Origin: an uncultured Clostridia bacterium
GTDB lineage: Bacteria; Bacillota; Clostridia; Oscillospirales; Ruminococcaceae
Length of the DNA stretch: 19,994 bases
Assembly (NCBI GenBank): GCA_947165805.1
Contig: CAMVBT010000007.1
Coordinates: forward strand, 1-19,994
Direction of reading: 5' to 3'
Both the position numbers and the translations under genes were made by a program. Position 1 is the stretch's first letter; each line of letters starts with the position of its first letter. The notes below the pieces were generated by a model, which did no database searches, was not told where the DNA came from, and saw only the letters and a program-made list of their open reading frames with translations. Shown here in pieces: positions 1 through 6,959 of this stretch.

Positions 1-67
1 TCGATTTCAGCTGCGTGTCCATGATGTAGGCGCAGCTGTACATTTTTAATTCGTTATTTTGGGTAAT
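1..67 (-). other. Possible start of a gene running off the left edge, with an unusual ATT start
   Basis: Reading leftwards, a good ribosome binding site (AAAGGAG, around 76-82) is followed 8 nt later by an open frame that begins with ATT at 65-67. It reads (I/M)TQNNELKMYSCAYIMD and stays open to the edge. The first ATG in frame (41-43) is about 33 nt from the binding site, too far for normal initiation. The same frame is open further upstream, back to a TGA near 175, without any ATG, GTG or TTG. I do not recognise the peptide. It could be a real gene start with a rare codon, the middle of a decayed gene, or a chance frame. Confidence 0.22.
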
Positions 68-134
68 AAAAATTGCTCCTTTCTTGATTTGAGGCAGGCG
101 TGAAACACGACCGCCTTGATTTTGAGAACAAAAA

Positions 135-174
135 GAACACCTCCTATACGGTGCCTGACCGTAAGCAGGTGCTC
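135..174 (-). promoter_or_regulatory. Leader hairpin that covers a ribosome binding site
   Basis: On the minus strand this segment folds into a two-tier hairpin. The inner stem is TACGGT (147-152) against ACCGTA (158-163) with a 5-nt loop. The outer stem is 136-142 against 167-173 (7 pairs, one of them G-U in the minus RNA). The 3' arm includes AGGAGGT, a perfect Shine-Dalgarno sequence, so the fold would hide it. A ten-codon frame (MSTCLRSGTV, ATG at 174-176, TAG at 144-146) lies exactly on the hairpin and could be a leader peptide. The fold is directly visible; a regulatory role is inference, and no known riboswitch family is recognised. Confidence 0.3.
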
Positions 175-366
175 ATGTTCTCATTCCGATAATCGAGCGC
201 GGAAAAAATACAGTACCGACCTCTGTATCTTTTTTCGCCCTCTATAATATAACAGATGTTTGCGGAGGAAAAAAATTCCTGAAAATGATATTTTTTGAAA
301 GTTTGTTTATTTTGTATATTCGGAGAAGAATTTTATATGCAATTTCACAACGGCGATATACAGTTA

Positions 367-531
367 TCACTCTGCAAAGCCTATTTCCAGTCTTTCAACA
401 ATCTTCTTCTCAAGCTTTGACACATAACTCTGCGACAGACCAAGTTCATTTGCTATCTCAGCTTGTGTTGCACCATAAAGTCTCATCTCAACGATCTTTC
501 GTTCTCTTTCCTCAAATGAATTTAAAACCAT
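367..531 (-). CDS. Sigma-70 region 4-like helix-turn-helix segment (C-terminal part of an amber-split gene)
   Basis: A 54-residue frame from ATG at 529-531 to TGA at 367-369. It contains FEERERKIVEMRLYGATQ, then AEIANELGLSQSYVSKLEKK, the classic layout of sigma-70 region 4: an acidic helix, then the helix-turn-helix (residues about 20-48) that contacts the -35 box. No convincing ribosome binding site precedes the ATG. The frame continues upstream without a break, except for one TAG (556-558), into the 199-residue frame at 556-1155. The natural reading is therefore that this is the DNA-binding end of a roughly 262-residue protein. It could act as a stand-alone small HTH protein only if the ATG is used. 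The HTH call is solid; how it is expressed is open. Confidence 0.55.
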   Translation of the reverse strand: MVLNSFEERERKIVEMRLYGATQAEIANELGLSQSYVSKLEKKIVERLEIGFAE

Positions 532-555
532 TTCGACCGTGATCTTACTTATCAG

Positions 556-1155
556 CTACCCGATCTGATCATCTTCTGACGCAAGCTCTTCAGGAAGATC
601 CTCAAGGCTTACCTTTTTCAGCTGTTCTGCCTCCGAATGACTGTATCGCTTGTTGTGATCTTCCTTTGCATAGTTTGTTCTTTTTGTATTTCTGAAATCC
701 TCGTCACAGGAAAACTCCCTTTGTGCTTTTGCAATCTCGCTGTAATTCATCGTATCCATAAGCAGCGACATTACATTTCCGAGGACTTCATCACCGTCCT
801 TCCCTGACAGCAACGCGGGCAAAACAAATTTTTCGGTCAGCTCTTCCAGCTTATCATCGTCGTTGGCTATTCTTAGCATACTTTCCGCAACGATATCACC
901 AATGCGATTCCTTAACAGCTCTGTAGGAGCATCTCTAGTGTAATTCCAGGAACGGTATTTCATGCCTTTCCTTTTTGCGGCTGCATCCCAGACTTTGTTA
1001 AGATAACCGAAAATTATTTCTCGGAATTCTGCCTGATCTTCATCAAGCGCTCCGACATCCCAAGTCGGCATGTTGGTGAAGTCGTTCTTTTCCTGAAAGA
1101 ATTGTCTCAAGCCCTCAACACTTATCTCACCGTCGTATATTTCTTTATTTGACAT
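556..1155 (-). CDS. Unknown acidic protein, N-terminal part of an amber-split sigma-factor-like gene
   Basis: 199 residues from ATG at 1155, preceded by TGGAGG 7 nt upstream and a consensus promoter. The product is acidic and probably all helical; I do not recognise residues 1-180 as a named domain. It ends ...EELASEDDQIG at TAG (556-558). After the TAG the same frame runs on for 62 more codons and encodes sigma-70 region 4. Sigma-like proteins with a divergent N-terminal part and a C-terminal region 4 are common on integrative elements and prophages, so an accessory-element regulator is plausible. Either the TAG truncates and inactivates it, or the stop is read through, or the two halves work separately. 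The open frame and start are well supported; function is not. Confidence 0.6.
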   Translation of the reverse strand: MSNKEIYDGEISVEGLRQFFQEKNDFTNMPTWDVGALDEDQAEFREIIFGYLNKVWDAAAKRKGMKYRSWNYTRDAPTELLRNRIGDIVAESMLRIANDDDKLEELTEKFVLPALLSGKDGDEVLGNVMSLLMDTMNYSEIAKAQREFSCDEDFRNTKRTNYAKEDHNKRYSHSEAEQLKKVSLEDLPEELASEDDQIG

Positions 1156-1182
1156 AGCCTGCCTCCAACGAACATTTTCATC

Positions 1183-1211
1183 ATTATATCATATTCCTGA
1201 TTGACTTTCAA
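1183..1211 (-). promoter_or_regulatory. Promoter of the sigma-like gene
   Basis: On the minus strand TTGAAA (1206-1211), 17-bp spacer, TATAAT (1183-1188), with a TG one base before the -10 box (TGATATAAT, an extended -10). The ATG at 1155 lies about 20 nt downstream of the predicted start of transcription. This is a near-perfect sigma-A-type promoter. Confidence 0.75.
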
Positions 1212-1219
1212 CAGTTAAA

Positions 1220-1253
1220 AGAACAACTGTCCCTGATTTGGAACAGTTGTTCT
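1220..1253. promoter_or_regulatory. 11-bp inverted repeat, candidate operator
   Basis: AGAACAACTGT (1220-1230) and ACAGTTGTTCT (1243-1253) are perfect inverted repeats separated by 12 bp. A further half-site (AACAGTT) lies at 1210-1216, touching the -35 box of the leftward promoter. The palindrome sits just upstream of that -35 box, a typical place for a regulator bound as a dimer. It has no adjacent T-run on the plus strand, so it is a poor terminator for that direction. Confidence 0.4.
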
Positions 1254-1392
1254 GACAATGATTTTTTATTGGGTTTTCAAGCGCCATATTTCGGGACACA
1301 AGAGTCAGTTTTAATGATTTGTTAATTCTGAAACGGCAAAGAATTGATAGCCCGCTTTTTGATAGGCTTCCTGTCAAAAACACTCTTACAGG

Positions 1393-1421
1393 TTGACGCA
1401 TAATAATTTCTGTGATATAAT
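1393..1421 (+). promoter_or_regulatory. Promoter of the acetyltransferase gene
   Basis: TTGACG (1393-1398), 17-bp spacer, TATAAT (1416-1421) with TG one base upstream (TGATATAAT). The ATG at 1452 follows with GGGAG as ribosome binding site. It is divergent from the sigma-like gene's promoter, about 180 bp away. Confidence 0.75.
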
Positions 1422-1451
1422 CAATATATCAGAATACAAGGGAGAATAATT

Positions 1452-2266
1452 ATGTTGAACGACCTTATCATCAGAGCGGAAACACCCGCAGACTACAAAA
1501 ACGCAGAGCTTATGACAGTCAGAAGCTTCTGGAACAAATACTGGCCGGCTGCACCGAGCATTTACTTATCCGTATCATAAGAGATTCCGCGGACTATATT
1601 CCGGAGATAAGCCGCATAGCGGAGCACGACGGAAAGATAGTCGGAGCCGTGTACTATAAAAAGGCGTGGATAGCTGACGGCGAGACAAAGCACGATATTG
1701 CGACATTCGGACCGCTTGCGGTGGAACCTACGCTTGAAGGCAACGATATAGGCGGAGCGCTTATGAGAGAAACGATAAAGCTCGCCAAAGAAGCGGGTAT
1801 ATCCGGTATAGCGCTTATGGGAGAGCCTTATTATTATCCGAGATTCGGCTTTGAACGCGGCGCGAAATACGGTATTACCGACGTATGCGGCAACTCTTTC
1901 GATGCACTGATGTTCCTGCCGCTTACCGAGGAAGCGAAGTCGTTCAAGGGGAAGTTGATTGAAAGCTCCGATTTTGCCAAGCTTGAGGACGAAAAGGCAC
2001 TTGAAGAAATAAGCAAGGAATTCCCGCTCTATCGTAAGGTAAAAGTACAGGACGGATTCATGCAGATATTTGAGCAGCACCTCGGCGTTGTGGAATCGAT
2101 AGAGGGCGATACATATATGGTTCGTTACTGGGAACTGCTCATTCCCGCAAAGCTCGCCGATACCGTGACAGAAAAGCCACAGGCGGGCAGTGATGTACAG
2201 TTCTCGTGGAATCACAATGGTGAATCGTCTATCACCAAAGTGTTCAGAAATCTGCTGGAGATATGA
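1452..2266 (+). pseudogene. GNAT-family N-acetyltransferase, frameshifted
   Basis: Acetyl-CoA-dependent acyl transfer enzyme of the YhbS-like GNAT group, target unknown. The ATG at 1452 has a good ribosome binding site (GGGAG, 7-8 nt) and gives LIIRAETPADYKNAELMTV...SFWNKYW, the expected N-terminus. That frame then stops at 1578-1580. The rest of the protein (HLLIRIIRDSADYIPEI, GPLAVEP, GGALMRETIKLAKEAG, YYPRFGFE) continues in another frame to TGA at 2264-2266. Restoring one G in the CCGGCTGC at 1545-1552 rejoins them (WPGCTEHLL), so a single-base deletion explains the break. The acetyl-CoA loop is diverged (EGNDIGGAL). With the base restored the length would be about 271 residues, normal for this group. 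A consensus error cannot be excluded. Confidence 0.75.
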
Positions 2267-2505
2267 CCGCCTTGTTTTTGATGAGCGTGCGCAGACGCAA
2301 ACAAGTAAAAAAGAATTCCTTGAAATGCTATATGTGCAAACTTATGGAAGACAGAGTTAAAGAAAATCGCCCTATGGAAAAGGTTCATATTGCATTAAAG
2401 TTTCTTTCAAGAGGCAAGGATTCACTTGAAGAGATAGCTGATATTATCGGCCTTTCGCTCAAAGATATAAAGGATCTGAGCGAACGAGTAAACGCTCCGG
2501 CGTGA
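2263..2505 (+). pseudogene. C-terminal remnant of an Rpn-type recombination-promoting nuclease
   Basis: The last 40 or so residues (MEKVHIALKFLSRGKDS, LEEIADIIGLSLKDIKDLSE) match the tail typical of Rpn/YhgA-like PD-(D/E)XK nucleases, which ends in a short helix-turn-helix-like segment. No catalytic domain is present. The first ~30 residues look out of frame: an alternative frame at 2290-2356 (TSKKEFLEMLYVQTYG) resembles the normal approach to this tail, so at least one frameshift is likely. The nominal ATG overlaps the stop of the acetyltransferase (ATGA at 2263-2266), which may be chance. I call it a decayed fragment. Confidence 0.45.
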
Positions 2506-2541
2506 TGCAACTTATATCGCTGCCTTAAGAGAATATTGGGT

Positions 2542-2587
2542 AAAACACAACAGGATGTCCGATTGTCCGGCATCCTGTTGTGTTTTT
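2542..2587. terminator. Strong bidirectional intrinsic terminator
   Basis: A perfect 16-bp stem, AAAACACAACAGGATG (2542-2557) against its complement (2571-2586), 13-nt loop, flanked by A-rich and T-rich ends. It lies between the converging rightward genes and the leftward clpS-clpA-aat operon (aat stop at 2617) and can end transcription from both sides. Confidence 0.85.
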
Positions 2588-2616
2588 AACTTCTGATATA
2601 GCATAACCGATCGGTC

Positions 2617-3288
2617 TCAATTTTTCTCCGGGACATTGCGAAGCTCGCCGTGTCTCAGCAATTTCATATACTCATCATAGCTTATCATCTCTCCACCCAT
2701 GCTGGCGAGGTGGTCTGTTCGGAACTGGCAGTCTATCATATTGAACCCGTTCTCCGCGAGATACCGCGCAAGGTGTATCAGCGCGAGCTTCGAGCCGTTC
2801 TCGATGTCGGTGAACATACTCTCACCGAAGAAATTATGCCCGATGCACACACCGTACAGACCACCCGCGCGTTTGCCGTCGATGTAGGATTCCACGCTTG
2901 CCGCGTAGCCTGCTTTCCGGAGATCATTATATGCCTTTTCCATATCGTCGGTTATCCATGTTCCCTCATTGAACTCGCGTTTGATACGACAGCGGTGCAT
3001 CGTGTCAGCAAAGTCACGGTTGAGCATGATATATGTTTCATGCAGTCGCATAAACTTCCGCATTGACTTCGATACATGGATATTCCGCGGTCTGATGATG
3101 AAGCGCTCATGCGGACACCACCACAGAACCGGGTCGCCCTCATTGAACCACGGGAAAATGCCGTGAGTGTACGCAAGCAGCAACATATCCACCGACAGGT
3201 CTCCGCCCACGGCGAGAAGTCCGTCGTCCTCCGCGAGCCTCGGGTCGGGAAATCCCACCACACCCTTGCGCAAACGAAATACCGGCAT
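2617..3288 (-). CDS. aat: Leucyl/phenylalanyl-tRNA--protein transferase
   Basis: Cytoplasmic enzyme that moves Leu or Phe from aminoacyl-tRNA onto proteins that begin with Lys or Arg, which makes them N-degron substrates. The 223-residue protein is full length. It shows the family blocks in order: FPDPRLAEDDGLLAVGGDLS (about 13-32), AYTHGIFPWF (39-48), LWWCPHERF, GTWITDDMEKAYNDL, SVESYIDGKRAGGLYGV, FFGESMFTDIENGSKLAL, and MIDCQFRTDHLASMGG. The usual AHSVE is AASVE here, so a His is replaced. ATG at 3288 is 4 nt after the clpA stop, with GGGAG overlapping the end of clpA, so the gene is translationally coupled to it. It is the last gene of the clpS-clpA-aat operon, directly with the protease adaptor and unfoldase that use its product. 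Confidence 0.95.
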   Translation of the reverse strand: MPVFRLRKGVVGFPDPRLAEDDGLLAVGGDLSVDMLLLAYTHGIFPWFNEGDPVLWWCPHERFIIRPRNIHVSKSMRKFMRLHETYIMLNRDFADTMHRCRIKREFNEGTWITDDMEKAYNDLRKAGYAASVESYIDGKRAGGLYGVCIGHNFFGESMFTDIENGSKLALIHLARYLAENGFNMIDCQFRTDHLASMGGEMISYDEYMKLLRHGELRNVPEKN

Positions 3289-3292
3289 TTTT

Positions 3293-5524
3293 TCACTCCC
3301 TCGGCTCCGTGCTTATCGTGAACCTTTCGTCTTCCGCGGAAAGTATCAGCCTGCCGCCGTTTTTCAGCGCCCCGAACAGTATCTCATCTACAAACAACGG
3401 CTTGACTTCGTTACCGAGTACGCGGTCTGTCTCACGCGCGCCGAACTCGCGACTGATCCCCTTTCTGCGGATAAGCTCCTTTGCGCTGCCGTCGGCTGTG
3501 AATTCCACATTCTTCGCTGCAAGCAGATTTGCAAGCTCACCGAGCTTCTTGTCAACTATCCGCGCCGCCATATCATCGTTCATTCCGTTGAAAAGCACGA
3601 TACGGTTCAGGCGGTTGCGGAATTCCGGCTGAAATGTGCGCTTTACGGCTTCCATGAGAGCTCCGGTATTCATATCGGAGCTGCCGAACCCGAGAGCGCT
3701 CTTGCCGAGCAGCGATGCTCCCGCGTTCGATGTCATTATCACAACAACATTGCGGAAATCCGCCTTGCGTCCCTGATTGTCGGTGAGGGTCGCGTAATCC
3801 ATTATTTGCAGCAGAATGTTGTAGATACTCGGGTCGGCTTTTTCTATCTCATCAAGCAGCAGTACCGCCGACGGGCTTTTCCGTATCGCCTCGGTGAGAA
3901 GTCCACCGTCCTCGTAGCCGACATAGCCTGCCGGGGAGCCGATCAACTTTGCGACGGAATGCTTTTCTCCGTACTCGCTCATATCAAAGCGCACCAGCTT
4001 AACGCCGAGCTCGTCCGCAAGGCACTTCGCTATCTCGGTCTTGCCGACACCTGTGGGTCCCACGAACAGCAGACTTGCAAGAGGCTTGTTGTCCTCAAGC
4101 AGCCCCGCTTTAGAGAATTTCACAGCATTGACTACCTGCGAAACAGCCTCGTCCTGCCCGAAGATACGGGCTTTCATATTATCCTCCAGTTTTGAAAGAT
4201 TCGATGCTTCTTCGGTCTCGACAGTCTCCACCGGAACACGGCAGATAGTGGTAAGCACCTCGTTTATTACCTGCTTATCCACTATAAATCCGCCGTCCTC
4301 TGCGGGGTGCAGCTTTCTGTATGCTCCCGCCTCGTCGATCAGATCGATAGCCTTGTCCGGCAGGAAACGCTCATGTATGTGCTTTGCGCTCATCTTAACC
4401 GCGTATTCCGTAACATCATCGGCATAAGTCACGCCGTGGAACCTCTCATAACGCTCTTTCAGACCCAGCAGTATCTTTACTGTCTCGGCTTCGGTGGGCT
4501 CCTTTATCTCGACATTCTGAAAGCGGCGCACAAGGCTTTTGTTCTTCTCAAAGTGCCGCTTGTACTCCTCAAAAGTGGTCGCGCCGATAAAGCGGATATG
4601 CCCGTCCGCAAGATACGGTTTCAGCATATTCGACGCGTCGAAAGAGCTCTCACCGACCGCGCCCGCTCCCACAAGATCGTGTATCTCGTCGATGTAGATT
4701 ATCGGCTTTTCTTCCCTGCCTATCTCCGCGAGCACCTTCCTGAAGCGCTTCTCGAAGTCGCCGCGGTACTGCGTTCCGGCGAGCATTCCTCCGAGATCGA
4801 GGGCGAACACCTTCGCGCCTTTCAGCGGTCTGGGAACATCGCCGGAGCGGATAAGCTCCACAAGCCCGTAGGTTATTGCGGTCTTGCCGACACCCGGCTC
4901 ACCGATGTGCAAGGGATTGTTCTTGTCGCGGCGGCAGAGTATCTGTATTGTGCGATCGAGCTCGTATTCGCGCCCGATAAGCGGGTTTATATCTTTCAGA
5001 GTATCGTTCAAGCACGGAGCATAGAGTCCCGCGCTTTCGTTATTTTCTTCCTTTTCGTGTTTTGTCTTTGTGCTGACATCCTTGTCATCTTCATCGTATT
5101 CCTCGTCCTCGAGATACGCCATTTCCTGTAACAGATCAAGTTCGGTCAGTCCCTGACGCTCCATGAAATACACGGCGTGACTGTTTTCGAGTGACCAGAT
5201 ACCGCGTATTAAATGCCGGACGCATATATCTCCGGCTCCGCTGTTCAGTGCGCTTCGAGCCGCTACGGCAAGTACGGCTCCGGTGCCTTCGGAGAATTCC
5301 GGGTCGCCCTGCGTTTCGTCGATATATTCGCTGATATAGCCGGTAAGCTCGCGGGTCAGCGCTTTGCTGTCTCCTCCGCAGACCTGCAGGGCTTCGCTGA
5401 AATTGTCGTCGTTGTCCAGCATCGACAGCAGAAGCACCTCGGGCGTAACGAACTCGCGTCTGTTATTCTTTGCGTATCTGATCGCCGCGTTTATCACATT
5501 CGCGGCATCGTATGCAAGCTCCAT
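3293..5524 (-). CDS. clpA: ATP-dependent Clp protease ATP-binding subunit ClpA
   Basis: AAA+ unfoldase that feeds substrates into the ClpP protease chamber and takes N-degron substrates from ClpS. 743 residues. It has a Clp N-domain (about 1-140), an acidic linker, AAA1 with Walker A GEPGVGKT (208-215) and Walker [10 protein letters not shown], and AAA2 with Walker A GPTGVGKT (489-496) and Walker [10 protein letters not shown]. No long middle domain separates AAA1 and AAA2, as in ClpA and unlike ClpB/ClpC. After TSNAGA comes ALGFGS, whose LGF matches the IGL/IGF loop used to dock on ClpP. I chose ATG at 5524, 7 nt from GAGGAGG; a GTG at 5530 overlaps the clpS stop and is too close to the same site. 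No clpP lies in the window. Confidence 0.95.
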   Translation of the reverse strand: MELAYDAANVINAAIRYAKNNRREFVTPEVLLLSMLDNDDNFSEALQVCGGDSKALTRELTGYISEYIDETQGDPEFSEGTGAVLAVAARSALNSGAGDICVRHLIRGIWSLENSHAVYFMERQGLTELDLLQEMAYLEDEEYDEDDKDVSTKTKHEKEENNESAGLYAPCLNDTLKDINPLIGREYELDRTIQILCRRDKNNPLHIGEPGVGKTAITYGLVELIRSGDVPRPLKGAKVFALDLGGMLAGTQYRGDFEKRFRKVLAEIGREEKPIIYIDEIHDLVGAGAVGESSFDASNMLKPYLADGHIRFIGATTFEEYKRHFEKNKSLVRRFQNVEIKEPTEAETVKILLGLKERYERFHGVTYADDVTEYAVKMSAKHIHERFLPDKAIDLIDEAGAYRKLHPAEDGGFIVDKQVINEVLTTICRVPVETVETEEASNLSKLEDNMKARIFGQDEAVSQVVNAVKFSKAGLLEDNKPLASLLFVGPTGVGKTEIAKCLADELGVKLVRFDMSEYGEKHSVAKLIGSPAGYVGYEDGGLLTEAIRKSPSAVLLLDEIEKADPSIYNILLQIMDYATLTDNQGRKADFRNVVVIMTSNAGASLLGKSALGFGSSDMNTGALMEAVKRTFQPEFRNRLNRIVLFNGMNDDMAARIVDKKLGELANLLAAKNVEFTADGSAKELIRRKGISREFGARETDRVLGNEVKPLFVDEILFGALKNGGRLILSAEDERFTISTEPRE

Positions 5525-5526
5525 GC

Positions 5527-5826
5527 TCACGCCTCCTCTACCGTCATTCTGAAAGGGAAGCCCTGTTCGCGTGCGCGCCCGAGGGCTTTCTTTACCCGCG
5601 TGGCCGCTATGTCGTAGGGGTATTTCCCGATGACAGCTTTTCCTTCCTGATGAACGCGCATCATCAGAGCTTCCGCAGTCACCTTGTCTTTATGAAATAT
5701 ATCGGTAAGCACCTCAACGACGAACTCCATTGTCGTGAAATCGTCGTTCAGCATTATAACATTGTATTGTTCAGGCTCCTTGACCTTGTCGGTCGTACGC
5801 TCCTTTACCGAGCTTTGTGTTGACAT
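5527..5826 (-). CDS. clpS: ATP-dependent Clp protease adaptor ClpS
   Basis: Small cytoplasmic adaptor that recognises N-terminal Leu, Phe, Tyr or Trp and hands the protein to ClpA. It has a flexible N-terminal tail (about 1-22) followed by the ClpS core: YNVIMLNDDFTTMEFVVEVL with the ligand-binding Asn-Asp-Asp, and later MMRVHQEGKAVIG, whose His also lines the pocket in the family. Length (99 residues) is normal. I prefer ATG at 5826; an in-frame GTG at 5835 is possible, and the ribosome binding site (AAAGGAAGCGGTGG) does not decide clearly. The stop lies within the start region of clpA, so the two are co-translated. It is the first full gene of the N-degron operon. Confidence 0.93.
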   Translation of the reverse strand: MSTQSSVKERTTDKVKEPEQYNVIMLNDDFTTMEFVVEVLTDIFHKDKVTAEALMMRVHQEGKAVIGKYPYDIAATRVKKALGRAREQGFPFRMTVEEA

Positions 5827-5925
5827 TGTTACCACCGCTTCCTTTGATAGTATTATTCCTGCATATTATAGGGCTGTACATCACCGCGCGTCCTAATAGT
5901 GAACATTGCGATCTTTTTCATATTG

Positions 5926-6051
5926 TTATAATCTGCTATTGATTTCTGACAGGCCAGAGACATACAAACGGGATAAATAATCATAAAGCCTTTTGTAATA
6001 GTCCCGTCCGCGGGTAAGAATCTTCTTTTCAAACAGATATTTCCAGTCCAT
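5926..6051 (-). pseudogene. Short ORF like the N-terminus of a SWIM zinc-finger protein
   Basis: A 41-residue frame, ATG at 6051 to TAA at 5926. MDWKYLFEKKILTRGRDYYK strongly resembles the conserved opening of SWIM-domain proteins (a Trp, then a Leu-Phe, then an R-G-x-x-Y-Y motif), normally followed by several hundred residues. Here the similarity ends at once and no SWIM Cys-His motif follows. GGGAGGG lies 13 nt upstream, a rather long spacing. It sits between a good promoter and clpS on the same strand, so it may be only the transcribed leader of the clp operon. A truncated remnant is the likeliest explanation; a real small protein is possible. Confidence 0.35.
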
Positions 6052-6094
6052 AGTGCCTGTCCAGCCCTCCCGAATAATCGACTCATTCCGATTT

Positions 6095-6123
6095 ATTATA
6101 TCATAGTACGCAAAGATTTGCAA
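6095..6123 (-). promoter_or_regulatory. Promoter upstream of the SWIM remnant, probable promoter of clpS-clpA-aat
   Basis: On the minus strand TTGCAA (6118-6123), 17-bp spacer, TATAAT (6095-6100), extended by TGA directly before the -10 box. No terminator is visible between here and clpS. Nearer to clpS there is only a lone TATAAT (5865-5870) without a matching -35 box. This is therefore the best candidate for operon transcription, with a leader of about 260 nt. Confidence 0.6.
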
Positions 6124-6263
6124 CTGCTTCGGGAAAATCATACTGATTGACAACGGAATCTTTGATAATATGCATTAATGAACTGTAATAAACAGCAAGA
6201 CTCCGACAGCGGATTGAACCGTTGTCGTAGTCACTTTTGTTGTACAGACAAGTACATTAGTCG

Positions 6264-6292
6264 TTGATAATTTTGCGATATTGTGGTATAAC
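6264..6292 (+). promoter_or_regulatory. Promoter of the AAA-ATPase remnant
   Basis: TTGATA (6264-6269), 17-bp spacer, TATAAC (6287-6292) with TGG before the -10 box. AAGGAG at 6358-6363 precedes the ATG at 6370. The promoter is intact although the gene it drives is broken. The 6124-6263 stretch holds nothing else I can identify. Confidence 0.6.
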
Positions 6293-6369
6293 AGCCTTAA
6301 ACAAAATGCGATTTTGCAAATTTGGTCAACTTTTAATGTTGCGAATATGTTTAAGCAAGGAGAATGAAT

Positions 6370-6605
6370 ATGTTTAAGCGCAAGATATATGACAAACTGC
6401 TGGAATGGAAAAAAAGAATCCGAGGGAAAAACTGCATTGCTGATAGAGGGCGCACGCCGTATCGGAAAATCCACCGTAGTCGAAGAATTTGCCAAAAACG
6501 AATACGAAAGCTATATCCTTATCGACTTTTCGATAGCTTCAAAAGCAACAATTCAATTGTTTGATGATATTTCCGATTTGAATTATATTTTCTTACAGCT
6601 CCAAC
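6370..6605 (+). pseudogene. Truncated and frameshifted AAA-family ATP-binding protein (DUF4143-like)
   Basis: Starts MFKRKIYDKLLEWKK from ATG at 6370 behind AAGGAG. The expected continuation (GKTALLIEGARRIGKST, containing the P-loop G-A-R-R-I-G-K-S-T, then YILIDFS and FDDISDLNYIFLQLQL) lies in the next frame. One extra A in the seven-A run at about 6407-6413 accounts for the shift. After FLQLQL the family similarity stops and Uma2 sequence begins in a third frame, so at least 1 kb of this gene (normally about 400-450 residues) is missing. Proteins of this family are small accessory ATPases common in gut anaerobes. It is not functional as it stands. Confidence 0.7.
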
Positions 6606-6810
6606 TGCAATTCAAAACTATCTATATGACACAGTCGAAAAACTGGTATTATATTCAAAGTGGGGTGTCAGGGAATACTGGATATTCGATCCTATGAGCG
6701 AAAAAGTGTTGGTTTACCCGTTCTCCGAAAAGAAACTCACGGTAATGTTCACCTTTGACGATGAAATAGAAGCAGGTATTTATACGGATAACGCCCCCCG
6801 CTCTCAATAA
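6601..6810 (+). pseudogene. C-terminal fragment of a Uma2-family (DUF820) endonuclease
   Basis: The frame from about 6601 to TAA at 6808-6810 reads PTAIQNYLYDTVEKLVLY, then SKWGVREYWIFDPMSEKVLVY. This is the end of the PD-(D/E)XK core of Uma2 proteins: the family has a GVxEYWIxDP block exactly here. The N-terminal half, including the catalytic Asp and Glu before this block, is absent. The fragment is joined directly to the AAA-ATPase fragment within about 15 bp (6593-6607), so one deletion probably removed the rest of both genes. A terminator follows 25 bp later. Confidence 0.65.
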
Positions 6811-6835
6811 AGATCAGAGATATTCAGTTAGCAGG

Positions 6836-6862
6836 CTCACCCGGAATTTCGGGTGAGTTTTT
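6836..6862 (+). terminator. Intrinsic terminator after the Uma2 remnant
   Basis: CTCACCCG (6836-6843) pairs with CGGGTGAG (6850-6857) around a 6-nt loop, followed by TTTTTCTTT. It insulates the remnant from the recombinase promoter 34 bp further on. Confidence 0.8.
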
Positions 6863-6895
6863 CTTTCACATTTTTCGGTGTAACTTGTTGTACTC

Positions 6896-6924
6896 TTGAC
6901 AATTTCTGCTCGGTATGGTATAAT
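6896..6924 (+). promoter_or_regulatory. Consensus promoter of the recombinase gene
   Basis: Perfect TTGACA (6896-6901), 17-bp spacer, perfect TATAAT (6919-6924), with TGG immediately upstream of the -10 box. A full-consensus promoter in front of a recombinase suggests strong or constitutive expression unless a repressor acts; no operator is evident. Confidence 0.85.
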
Positions 6925-6959
6925 AAACATATAATATAACAAGAATAAGGAGAGATGCT

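Noticed and set aside
3167..4195. 342-codon plus-strand frame opposite aat and clpA
   Set aside because: It is the antisense shadow of two clearly conserved genes; the translation has no recognisable motif and no ribosome binding site.
5853..6086. 77-codon minus-strand frame before clpS
   Set aside because: It overlaps the better SWIM-like frame, has no family resemblance and no good start signal.
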